From NCBI GenBank assembly GCA_910585735.1, contig CAJUEU010000014.1:1-43569 (forward strand): DNA of 43,569 nucleotides, given 5' to 3'. This stretch comes from an uncultured Oscillospiraceae bacterium. Its GTDB lineage: Bacteria; Bacillota; Clostridia; Oscillospirales; Oscillospiraceae. The position numbers and the translations under genes were made by a program. The stretch's first letter is position 1. Each line of letters starts with the position of its first letter. The notes under the pieces are model-generated. The model was not told where the DNA came from. It ran no database searches and saw only the letters and a list, made by a program, of their open reading frames with translations. Below are positions 8,187 to 15,960 of the stretch, one piece after another.

Positions 8187-9080
8187 TCACTCCCCCAGCT
8201 CGGCCAGCTTTTTCAGCCGGTAGTTGAAGGTGGATTTGGTGATGGAGGGCTCGCAGAGACCCCCCAACTCGGTGAGGGTCAGGTCTGGGTTCTCCAGCCG
8301 CAGCCGGGCGGCCTCGGAGAGCTTGGGAGGAAGCTCCTCCAGAGGCACCTTGGCAATGGCCCGGCGAATGATCTCCAGCTGCTCCTGGGCAGCGTCCACC
8401 GCCTTGTCCAGATTGTGGGCATCGCAATTCACCCGGCGGTTCACCCCGCCCCGAATGTCTTTCTCTGCCTTGGCATTCATCAGCTCCATGGCAGACAGAG
8501 ATGCCCCCATGGCGGTGAGCAGGTCGGCAATGCTTTCGCTATTCTTGAAGTAGGCCATGTAGGTGCCTCCCCGCTGAGCCTCCTTGGGAGAAAAAGCGCT
8601 TTCAGACATCAGCGTCAGAAGCTCCCGGTTCACCGAGCGGTGGGAGGTGGTAAGCTCCAGATGATACCCCTTCTGAGGGTCGGTGACCGACCCTCCCGCC
8701 AGAAAGGCCCCCCGGAAGAAGGACACACGGCAGTGCTCCTCCTCCAGGATCCCAAAGTTGATGTGGTGGGCCACCGCTCCGCCGGGGTCATAGCCCAAAT
8801 CGCTCCATAGCTGAGAAAGCTTGTCCAACGCAGTGATGGAAAACACCAGCTTCCCTCCCTGTCCCGGCTGGGGCAGCCGATCAAAGGCGAGATGAAAGGC
8901 TTTCTGGAAAAGCCCGGGGATCCGCTGGGCAAAATCCTCTGATTCTGTGACGATCTTTACCTCAGAGGAATCAAAGCGATTAGCGTAAAGGAGAATACCA
9001 TAACACTCCGCTTGAGCGCAGCACTTTCGGCTGATAGGCTGCCGGCACAGCTCAGCCTTGGCCTGGCTGGAAAAGGACAT
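8187..9080 (-). CDS. whiA: DNA-binding protein WhiA
   Basis: WhiA is a widely conserved Gram-positive regulator linked to cell division, chromosome segregation and, in actinomycetes, sporulation. The 297-residue product begins MSFSSQAKAELCR, the typical WhiA N-terminus, followed by a degenerate homing-endonuclease-like domain (about 90-190) and a C-terminal helix-turn-helix (about 215-295, containing LTLTELGGLCEPSITKS). The open frame extends upstream to 9371, but the ATG at 9080 is preceded by GGGGGAGG and matches the family start, so the longer form is rejected. It follows yvcK by 16 bases in the usual rapZ-yvcK-whiA order, and the three are probably one operon. Confidence 0.95.
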   Translation of the reverse strand: MSFSSQAKAELCRQPISRKCCAQAECYGILLYANRFDSSEVKIVTESEDFAQRIPGLFQKAFHLAFDRLPQPGQGGKLVFSITALDKLSQLWSDLGYDPGGAVAHHINFGILEEEHCRVSFFRGAFLAGGSVTDPQKGYHLELTTSHRSVNRELLTLMSESAFSPKEAQRGGTYMAYFKNSESIADLLTAMGASLSAMELMNAKAEKDIRGGVNRRVNCDAHNLDKAVDAAQEQLEIIRRAIAKVPLEELPPKLSEAARLRLENPDLTLTELGGLCEPSITKSTFNYRLKKLAELGE

Positions 9081-9096
9081 TTGGCCTCCCCCTTTT

Positions 9097-10104
9097 TCAG
9101 AAAATTTTGGTGTCCGCCCGTTCCTCGTAGATCTCCATGACCACCTCGCCCAAGCGGTCGGCCGAGTGGCGGGCATAAATAGAAGTACCGGAGAGCATGG
9201 GCCGCTCCACCACTTCCACCCCCATGGCCTCGATCCTCTCCCGGTCCACAACGATAGGATCGGCATCCTCGGCCTTGTACCGCTGGACCATGGCCGGGTC
9301 CACCAAGGAAGAGTTGGCCACGCACAGGTCGATAAGCCCTGTTCCCGAGTGCTCCAGCAGGGCGGCCACATGGTCGGAGAGCGTCATTCCCTCGGTTTCC
9401 CCATCCTGGGTCATAATATTACCTACATACATTTTCAGTGCGTTGCTCTCACAGATAGCCTGGGCCACCCCATCCACCAACAGGTTGGGGATCACGCTGG
9501 TGTAAAGGCTCCCCGGTCCCAGCACAATAAGGTTGGCCTCTCGGATAGCTTCCAGGGCCGAGGGGGTAGCCATGGGATTTTCAGGCAGGAGCCGCACCTT
9601 TCGGATCCGGCAGTCCTGGGCCTTTTTGAAGTCGGCAATAAGGGATTCCCCCACCACTGCAGTCCCGTTTTCAAAAGTGGCTTCCAATTTCACATCGGCA
9701 CTGGTCACCGGGAGCACCCGGCCTGAGATCGCCAGAACTTGGCTCATTTGAGCTACCGCCTCCTCAAAGGATCCGGTAACTCCGTTGAGGGCAGCCAGGA
9801 TCAGGTTTCCAAAGGACTGGCCGGTGAGCCGGCCGGAATCCTTGGGAAAACGGTAGGCCAGCAACTCCTGCATCACGGGCTCAGCGTTGGCCAATGCCTC
9901 CATGCAGTGACGGATGTCTCCCGGCGGGGGCATCCCCAGGTCCTCCCGAAGGGCTCCTGAGCCGCCGCCGTCGTCGGCTACGGTGACAATAGCCGTAAGG
10001 TTTTTGGTGCGGCTTTTCAGGCCCCGGAGCATGGTGGAAAGGCCTGTCCCTCCGCCGATGGCCACCACCCTCGGCCCCCGCTCCCATCTGGAATTCCTCG
10101 TCAT
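9097..10104 (-). CDS. yvcK: YvcK/CofD-like UDP-sugar-binding protein
   Basis: YvcK (gluconeogenesis factor) binds UDP-N-acetylglucosamine and is needed in Bacillus for growth on gluconeogenic carbon and for normal cell-wall synthesis. The 335-residue product shows the CofD-like fold signatures VVAIGGGTGLSTMLRGLK near the start, TVADDGGGSGALRED, and PPPGDIRHC. Two starts are possible. ATG at 10104 has GAGGTGAGGGAG directly ahead, while GTG at 10113 overlaps the rapZ stop as GTGA and has a poorer site; I chose the ATG. It sits between rapZ and whiA, as in many Firmicutes. Confidence 0.95.
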   Translation of the reverse strand: MTRNSRWERGPRVVAIGGGTGLSTMLRGLKSRTKNLTAIVTVADDGGGSGALREDLGMPPPGDIRHCMEALANAEPVMQELLAYRFPKDSGRLTGQSFGNLILAALNGVTGSFEEAVAQMSQVLAISGRVLPVTSADVKLEATFENGTAVVGESLIADFKKAQDCRIRKVRLLPENPMATPSALEAIREANLIVLGPGSLYTSVIPNLLVDGVAQAICESNALKMYVGNIMTQDGETEGMTLSDHVAALLEHSGTGLIDLCVANSSLVDPAMVQRYKAEDADPIVVDRERIEAMGVEVVERPMLSGTSIYARHSADRLGEVVMEIYEERADTKIF

Positions 10105-10109
10105 CTCCC

Positions 10110-10973
10110 TCACCTCGCCCTTGTCATATCCCTGTGAGTCTCAGAGGCCTCGTAGCCCTTCTGCCGGATGAATTCGGTCAGAGCCCGGGTCACCGCTACC
10201 GAGCGGTGCTGACCGCCGGTGCAGCCCACGGCGACCACCAGGGAGGCCTTGCCCTCCTCGGTGTACTGGGGCAGCAGAAAAGCCATGAGCTGCTCCAGGT
10301 AGGTCATGAATTCCCCACTTTGACGGTTGGAGAACACAAAGTCGTAGACCGGCTTCTCCAGCCCGGTGTGCTCCTTCAGCTCGGGCACATAAAAGGGGTT
10401 GGGAAGAAATCGCACATCAAAGACCAGATCGGCTTCGATGGGAATACCGTATTTAAAGCCGAAGGAGACCACATTGACGCTCATGGTCTTTCCCTCCGCG
10501 TCTCCCTGAAAGATCCGGGTGATCTCCCCCCTAAGCTTGGCGCTGCTGAGGTTGGTAGTATCCACGATGTACGAGGCCCGGGTCCGCACCGGGTCCAGCA
10601 TAGTCCGCTCCCGGACGATGGTCTCGTCCAGCAGCTGACCACTCTGCCCCAGAGGATGGGCCCTTCTTGTCTCCTTATACCGCTTGACAATGGTCTCGGT
10701 GACCGCCTCTACAAACAGGATCTGATAGGCGCAGCCCATCCGCTCCAGCTCCTCCAAAGCGGCAAAAAGTCCCTCAAAGGTCTGGCCGCCCCGAATGTCG
10801 ATGACCACCGCCGCCTTCTCATACTTGGCCTGGCCCGCCATACACAGCTCGGCAAAGCGGGGGATCAGGGCGGCAGGCATATTGTCCACCACGAAATAAC
10901 CCAAGTCCTCCATGATGGATGCCACATTGCTTTTTCCCGCCCCGGACAGCCCGGAGATAATGGTCAATTCCAT
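10110..10973 (-). CDS. rapZ: RapZ/YvcJ family RNase adapter and nucleotide-binding protein
   Basis: The 287-residue product has an N-terminal P-loop GLSGAGKS (8-15), the region VVDNMPAALIPRF just after it, and the conserved C-terminal VAVGCTGGQHRSVA. The family binds and hydrolyses ATP/GTP. In E. coli RapZ guides RNase E to a small RNA controlling GlmS, and in Bacillus YvcJ affects competence. The function in Clostridia is not settled. The stop overlaps the alternative GTG of yvcK. It lies 48 bases after murB, so the four genes from murB to whiA are probably co-transcribed. Confidence 0.95.
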   Translation of the reverse strand: MELTIISGLSGAGKSNVASIMEDLGYFVVDNMPAALIPRFAELCMAGQAKYEKAAVVIDIRGGQTFEGLFAALEELERMGCAYQILFVEAVTETIVKRYKETRRAHPLGQSGQLLDETIVRERTMLDPVRTRASYIVDTTNLSSAKLRGEITRIFQGDAEGKTMSVNVVSFGFKYGIPIEADLVFDVRFLPNPFYVPELKEHTGLEKPVYDFVFSNRQSGEFMTYLEQLMAFLLPQYTEEGKASLVVAVGCTGGQHRSVAVTRALTEFIRQKGYEASETHRDMTRAR

Positions 10974-11006
10974 GCTTCTCCACTCCTTTTCCTTCGTGCT
11001 CCCCGT

Positions 11007-11053
11007 CCTCCGCTTTCCCTTTCAAAGGGAGGCGTCCCCATAGGGGGCGGAGG
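11007..11053. repeat. Compound palindrome across the 3' end of murB
   Basis: An outer stem CCTCCGC/GCGGAGG (11007-11013 with 11047-11053) encloses two inner hairpins. One is TCCCTTT/AAAGGGA (11016-11030), which contains the murB stop region. The other is CCCC/GGGG around ATA (11036-11046). The structure looks like a REP-type intergenic repeat that overlaps the last codons of murB. No T run follows, so it is not an ordinary terminator. Confidence 0.5.
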
Positions 11054-11999
11054 GGGCTTCCATTCCCAGCAGCTTGACCTCAGGCTCCAGCAAAATGCCG
11101 GTCCCCTCGTAGACCCGCTTCTTTACCTGGTCCATCAGCTCCAGAATGTCGGCACAGGCAGCGCCGCCCCGGTTGATAATAAACCCGGCGTGCTTCTCCG
11201 ACACCTGGGCTCCGCCAACAGTGAGGCCTTTGCACCCACATTGGTCGATGAGGGCGGCGGCGTACACCGGCGTTCCATCAGGCAGCGGGGCGGGCCGTTT
11301 GAAGGTGGAGCCCGCCGAAGGGTATTCCAGGGGCTGCTTGTCCCTCCGCTGGGCGGCAAGCTCAGCCATTTTGGTCTTGATGGCGGCTGGGTCGCCGGGA
11401 GTCAGCTCCAGAGACGCTCCCAGGATCAGCCAGTTCGGATGATCTGAAAACAGACTGTGGCGGTATGAAAAACCGCATTTATCCGCCGGGATGGTCACTT
11501 TTTCTCCGTTATCGTTCAGGTAGGTCACGGCGCTCACCACTTGGGCCATTTCCCCGCCATAGGCGCCTGCGTTCATCAAAACGGCTCCTCCCAAGGAGCC
11601 AGGGATCCCCGAGGCAAACTCCAGGCCGCTGAGGCCCTTCTCTCCAGCAAAATGGGCCAGCCGGGAGAGCATGACCCCGCTTTCCGCCTGGATCTCCTTC
11701 TCCCCCAAGGACTCTATCCCGTCCAGACCTCCGGTTTTCACGATCAGTCCGTCATAGCCCTTATCTGATACCAGAAGATCAGAGCCGTTTCCCAGAAAGA
11801 AGGGTTGGACACACTGGGTACGGGCCGCCCGCACCGCCAGCTCAGCCTCGTTCCCATCCTTGGGCAACGCCATCAGGGCGGCAGAGCCGCCCACGCGGAA
11901 GGATGTATGGCGGTCCATAGGCTCATTTTTCCGCAGCTCCAGCCCCGGACAGGCCGCCTTCAATGCCATCTCCAGCATCCTAAGCTCCAATGTATTCAA
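11022..11999 (-). CDS. murB: UDP-N-acetylmuramate dehydrogenase MurB
   Basis: MurB is a cytoplasmic FAD enzyme that reduces UDP-GlcNAc-enolpyruvate to UDP-MurNAc with NADPH, the second step of peptidoglycan precursor synthesis. The 325 residues hold the FAD-binding part (HTSFRVGG near 31-38, GNGSDLL near 91, SGIPGSLGGAVLMNAGAYG near 130-148) and the C-terminal part with the catalytic serine in AGSTFKRP and the glutamate in LLEPEVKLLG. The start is TTG with GGAGGG eight bases upstream. The last residues (PSAPYGDASL) follow the normal family end and are encoded by the compound palindrome at 11007-11053, so the tail may be repeat-derived. It follows recN by 34 bases. Confidence 0.96.
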   Translation of the reverse strand: MNTLELRMLEMALKAACPGLELRKNEPMDRHTSFRVGGSAALMALPKDGNEAELAVRAARTQCVQPFFLGNGSDLLVSDKGYDGLIVKTGGLDGIESLGEKEIQAESGVMLSRLAHFAGEKGLSGLEFASGIPGSLGGAVLMNAGAYGGEMAQVVSAVTYLNDNGEKVTIPADKCGFSYRHSLFSDHPNWLILGASLELTPGDPAAIKTKMAELAAQRRDKQPLEYPSAGSTFKRPAPLPDGTPVYAAALIDQCGCKGLTVGGAQVSEKHAGFIINRGGAACADILELMDQVKKRVYEGTGILLEPEVKLLGMEAPSAPYGDASL

Positions 12000-12033
12000 T
12001 CTGCGCTCCCTCCTTCCTGTCAGTGTATGCGGT

Positions 12034-13725
12034 TTACAGCGTTTTCTTGTATGCTTCCGCCCCGTCCAAGAGCTCCCCGGCGGAAGCCAAGGAGGCCTCG
12101 GTAATGTGATCTCCCGAGGTGAGACGGGCCAACTCGGCTCGACGCCGCTCTACGCTCAAGGCTTCTACCGCCGTATAGGTCCGCCCGTCCTTTTCCCCTT
12201 TCTCTACCGAGAAGTGAACGTCAGCCATAGCGGCGATCTGAGGCAGGTGGGTAACACAAAGCACCTGCTTGCGCCGGGCCACCTCAGAGAGCTTCTGGGC
12301 CACCTTCTGGGCTGCCCGGCCGGAAACGCCGGTGTCCACCTCGTCAAAGACCAGGGTGCCTACCTCGTCTCCCTCGGCCAACACATTTTTGAGACAGAGC
12401 ATGATCCGGGCCAGCTCGCCCCCTGAGGCGATCTTCTGAATGGGCTTCAGCGCCTCCCCCACGTTGGCCGACATGAGAAAGCGAACAGAATCCATTCCAT
12501 CACTATTCAGGCCATTTTCATTGTCAACTTCAGCAAATTCCACCTGAAAACGCACCTTTGGCATGTCTAACTGGGCCAACTCCTCCTGGATACGGAGGGC
12601 CAGGGCCTCCCCGGCTGTTTTCCGTTCCCCCGAGAGCTTGACCGCCAAGGCTTTTGCCTCCTTGAGGGCGGCGGTCCGCTGAGTCTCCAGATGCGCCAGG
12701 GCTTCGTCGGAAAACTGGATCTCATCCCGCTCATTTTGGCATTTTTGTAAAAATTCCAGCATTTTTTCCACGGAATCGCCGTATTTTTTCTTCAAACGGT
12801 ACAGCTGGTCCAGCCGGGACTCAATGCGGTCCAGCTCTCCGGGGTCGGAATCCAGGTCCCCCTGAAGATCCCGGGCAGTCTCAGCCAGGTCCTGAAGCTG
12901 GAACCTATTCTCTTCCAGCCGTTCCCGCAGCTCGTCCAGAGCAGAGCTCACGCCGGAGAGCCGCTCCAGCGCATGGCAAGCGTCCGATAAAAGCCCCTCT
13001 GCCCCGGGGGTATCCTCGTCCCCGGAGAGAGCATAGCGCACGGCGGCCATCCCCTGGGCCAGATTCTCGGCGTTTCGGAGCAAATCCCTGCGCCCCAGGG
13101 CCTCCTCCTCTTCCCCAGCCACCAAATTCGCATTTTCCAGTTCCAGGATCTGGAAGTTCAAAACATCCAATTTTCGGGCTTTTTCCCCCTCATCCAGGGC
13201 AAAAGCCTTGATTTTTGCCTCAATTTCACACAGCCGGTTGTACGCTTCCCGGTACTTTTCGGCGAAATTTCCTGTTTTTCCAAAATTTTCCAAATACTCC
13301 AGATGACACCCCTCATCCAGGAGCTGCTGCCCGTCCTGTTGGCCGTGGATATTCAGCAATTGACGGCCCAGATTTTTGAGCTGGGCTACGGTGACAGGCC
13401 GGCCATTGACCCGACAGAGGTTTTTCCCGTCGGGCAGGATCTCCCGCTGGAGCAGAAGCTCTCCGTTCTCATCGGGAGATAAGCTGTTATCCCTGAGCCA
13501 GGGCAGGTCTCTCACCCCGGTGAAGGTGCCGGTGACCAGGGCCGAGGGAGCTCCCGTACGGATGAGCTCCCGGCTGGTGCGTTCCCCGGTGACCGCGCTG
13601 AGGGAATCCACCACAATGGATTTTCCCGCGCCGGTCTCACCGGTGAGGGCATTGAACCCCGGGCCAAAAAGGATGTCGGCCGACTGGATGACGGCAATAT
13701 TTTCGATATGGAGAAGGGAGAGCAT
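12034..13725 (-). CDS. recN: DNA repair protein RecN
   Basis: RecN is an SMC-like ATPase that acts early in double-strand break repair. The 563 residues show a Walker A motif GETGAGKS (29-36), a long coiled-coil middle (about 150-370, rich in E, L, R and Q), the ABC-like signature SGGELARIMLCLK, and a Walker B TLVFDEVDTGVSG. A good site (AAGGAGTGATC) precedes the ATG. The gene follows argR by 91 bases, an order common in Firmicutes. In Bacillus spoIVB and spo0A follow recN; here murB follows instead. Confidence 0.97.
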   Translation of the reverse strand: MLSLLHIENIAVIQSADILFGPGFNALTGETGAGKSIVVDSLSAVTGERTSRELIRTGAPSALVTGTFTGVRDLPWLRDNSLSPDENGELLLQREILPDGKNLCRVNGRPVTVAQLKNLGRQLLNIHGQQDGQQLLDEGCHLEYLENFGKTGNFAEKYREAYNRLCEIEAKIKAFALDEGEKARKLDVLNFQILELENANLVAGEEEEALGRRDLLRNAENLAQGMAAVRYALSGDEDTPGAEGLLSDACHALERLSGVSSALDELRERLEENRFQLQDLAETARDLQGDLDSDPGELDRIESRLDQLYRLKKKYGDSVEKMLEFLQKCQNERDEIQFSDEALAHLETQRTAALKEAKALAVKLSGERKTAGEALALRIQEELAQLDMPKVRFQVEFAEVDNENGLNSDGMDSVRFLMSANVGEALKPIQKIASGGELARIMLCLKNVLAEGDEVGTLVFDEVDTGVSGRAAQKVAQKLSEVARRKQVLCVTHLPQIAAMADVHFSVEKGEKDGRTYTAVEALSVERRRAELARLTSGDHITEASLASAGELLDGAEAYKKTL

Positions 13726-13816
13726 AAAAGATCACTCCTTTGTAGGGGAATGAAAGGCTGAAGGATGAAAGCTTTCGAACAACTGGGACGGGTACTTTGC
13801 GGAGCGAAGCACCCCA

Positions 13817-14269
13817 TCAGGTCAGAAGCGTATGGGCCTCGTCGCAGAATGCCTGGGCGGCGGCGTTTGTCCGCATAATCAAAATGACCGTATCGTCCCC
13901 CGCCAGAGTGCCCACCACGTCGGGCAGGTCCATGCCGTCCAGGGCCGCGGCGGCGGCGTTGGCTAGACCAGGGAGGGTCTTCAGCACCACGATGTTCTGG
14001 GCCAGGTCAAAGGAAGTAACGCTCTCCCGGAAAATCGTACGCAGCCGCCCCGCTACCCCCGGGTCGGCCCGGTGCTGGACCGTAGTATACTTGTAGACCC
14101 CGGTGGAGGACAGCTCTTTCACCAGACGAAGCTGCTTGATGTCCCGGGAGATAGTCGCCTGCGTGGCGTCAATGCCAGTAGCCTTCAGGGCCTCCAGCAA
14201 TTGCTCCTGGGTCTCGATCTCCTTCTGGGCGATGATAGCCAGTATGGCTTGCTGACGCTCACTTTTCAT
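13817..14269 (-). CDS. argR: Arginine repressor ArgR/AhrC
   Basis: This 150-residue hexameric regulator represses arginine synthesis and activates catabolism when arginine is bound. The N-terminal winged helix contains DATQATISRDIKQLRL (35-50), and the C-terminal oligomer/arginine domain contains GTLAGDDTVILIM. Its ATG overlaps the nadK stop (ATGA), so the two are translationally coupled. The neighbours nadK upstream and recN downstream are the usual ones; AhrC sits beside recN in Bacillus too. Confidence 0.95.
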   Translation of the reverse strand: MKSERQQAILAIIAQKEIETQEQLLEALKATGIDATQATISRDIKQLRLVKELSSTGVYKYTTVQHRADPGVAGRLRTIFRESVTSFDLAQNIVVLKTLPGLANAAAAALDGMDLPDVVGTLAGDDTVILIMRTNAAAQAFCDEAHTLLT

Positions 14270-15138
14270 CGTGGTGTCCTCCCTGTGAGTTTTTCGTTGA
14301 TAATGCTGTAAAAGCTCCGATCGGTAAGCCGAATGAGCCGTACCTTGTGCCGGGACTTCCTTAACTCCACCCGGTCTCCCTGCTTCAGGTGGAAGGCCTT
14401 GCCCCCGTCCACCGACAGATAGACCGCTTTTCTGGAGCGTTCGTCGGGCAGAACGGTCACCGTCCTGCTGCCATCCAGCACCATGGACCGGGCGTATAGG
14501 GCGTGGGGACAGATGGGGGTAACGGTGATATTTTCGGCGGTGGGCTCCACGATAGGTCCTCCCGCCGACATGGAGTAAGCCGTGGAGCCTGTGGGCGTAC
14601 CAATGACCACACCATCTCCGGGAAAGCTGCTCATAAGGATGCCATCAGCCAGTACCTCCAGGTCGATGACCCGGGCCACCGCTCCTTTGGTAAGCACGGC
14701 GTCATTGAGCGCGGTATCCCGAAACACCACCTTTCCCTCCCGGCGGACTGCCACATCCAGCAGCATCCGCTTTTCCACCTTGTAATCTCCCTTGGGGAGC
14801 CGGGCAAGAAGGGAAAGGCCACCAGGCTCCAGCTCAGCCATAAAACCCATACTGCCCAGGTTTACCCCCAGCACCGGGATACCACCGTGGGCCAGGGCAT
14901 CCTTGGCGGCGTGGAGAATGGTGCCGTCCCCGCCGAAGCAAATAAGCAGGTCTGCTCCCCGGAAGGCTTCCTGGGCGGAAAGGAGCTTCATATCCCTGGG
15001 AAACTCCATCCGATCCTCCCCGCCAAAAGGAAGCGTGAGGGCGGTGTCGCATCCAGCCTCAGCCAGCACGCTTTGGGCGGTGCGGACGGCGGTGAAGTCC
15101 TTATCCAGATAGGGGTTAGGGCTGAGGACGATCTTCAT
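14266..15138 (-). CDS. nadK: NAD kinase
   Basis: The enzyme phosphorylates NAD to NADP using ATP or polyphosphate. The 290 residues contain the signature FGGDGTILHAAK (68-79, with the GGDGT motif at 69-73), followed by GVNLGSMGFMAEL and the NAD site GTPTGSTAYSMSAGGPI. Length and motifs are normal for the family. It is 24 bases downstream of tlyA and overlaps argR by four bases. It is part of the dxs-tlyA-nadK-argR-recN run. Confidence 0.96.
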   Translation of the reverse strand: MKIVLSPNPYLDKDFTAVRTAQSVLAEAGCDTALTLPFGGEDRMEFPRDMKLLSAQEAFRGADLLICFGGDGTILHAAKDALAHGGIPVLGVNLGSMGFMAELEPGGLSLLARLPKGDYKVEKRMLLDVAVRREGKVVFRDTALNDAVLTKGAVARVIDLEVLADGILMSSFPGDGVVIGTPTGSTAYSMSAGGPIVEPTAENITVTPICPHALYARSMVLDGSRTVTVLPDERSRKAVYLSVDGGKAFHLKQGDRVELRKSRHKVRLIRLTDRSFYSIINEKLTGRTPR

Positions 15139-15162
15139 AGGCGTTGGCTCCTTTTAGGATAG

Positions 15163-15960
15163 TCAAGTGTCCAGCGTGGCGTGGGAATCGGCAACCAGTT
15201 GGGGAAGGTCGGGGACAAAATCATGATTTTCGCCGGCGGAGAGCCAGCCCAAGTATTCGATGTTGCCCTCGGGGCCCCGGATGGGGGAAAAGGTAAAACC
15301 CAGAAGGGAAAACCCGGCGGCCTTCACATGGTCCAGGAAGTGCTCCAGCACCTCCAGGTGGACTCCCCTGTCCCGGACCACCCCCTTCTTCCCTACCTTG
15401 TCCTTCCCCGCCTCGAACTGGGGCTTGATGAGGCACACCCCCTGGCCGCCCTCCTTCATGAGGGCCCGTACCGGGGGCAAGATCAGATTCAAAGAAATGA
15501 AGGACACGTCCACGCTGAAAAAATCCAGCTCGTCGGGGATCTCGGCACGGGTGAGATACCGGGCGTTGGTCCGCTCCAGTACGGTCACTCGCTCATCGCT
15601 CCGCAGCTTCCAGGCCAGCTGGCCGTACCCCACATCCACGGCATAGACCTTTCCGGCCCCATTTTGAAGCATGCAATCGGTAAAGCCACCGGTGGAGGCC
15701 CCGATGTCGGCGCAGACCTTCCCCTGCAGTTCTATGGGCCAGAGGGCCATGGCCTTCTCCAGCTTCAGGCCCCCACGGCTTACATAGCGGAGCCCTTCTC
15801 CCCGGACTTCAATAGAGGCTTCCGAATCGGTAGGAGAACCTGCCTTATCCACCTTCTGCCCCTTCACATAGACCTGCCCCGCCATAATGAGGGCCTGGGC
15901 TTTCTGCCGGGACTCCGCAAGGCCCTGCTCAACAAGAAGGACATCCAGCCGCTTTTTCAT
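15163..15960 (-). CDS. tlyA: TlyA family rRNA 2'-O-methyltransferase
   Basis: The 265 residues start with an S4 RNA-binding domain (about 1-65, RLDVLLVEQGLAESRQKAQ) followed by an FtsJ-type S-adenosylmethionine methyltransferase domain. This contains VCADIGASTGGFTDCML, the KDKE-type lysine and aspartate residues, and LIKPQFEAG. In mycobacteria TlyA methylates cytidines of 16S and 23S rRNA; the older name is hemolysin A. The start overlaps the 3' end of dxs by 32 bases, suggesting coupled translation. Confidence 0.94.
   Translation of the reverse strand: MKKRLDVLLVEQGLAESRQKAQALIMAGQVYVKGQKVDKAGSPTDSEASIEVRGEGLRYVSRGGLKLEKAMALWPIELQGKVCADIGASTGGFTDCMLQNGAGKVYAVDVGYGQLAWKLRSDERVTVLERTNARYLTRAEIPDELDFFSVDVSFISLNLILPPVRALMKEGGQGVCLIKPQFEAGKDKVGKKGVVRDRGVHLEVLEHFLDHVKAAGFSLLGFTFSPIRGPEGNIEYLGWLSAGENHDFVPDLPQLVADSHATLDT

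Noticed and set aside
9081..9371. Upstream extension of whiA by 97 codons
   Set aside because: The extension overlaps yvcK, is rich in W, P and R as expected for an out-of-frame read, and the ATG at 9080 has a strong ribosome binding site.
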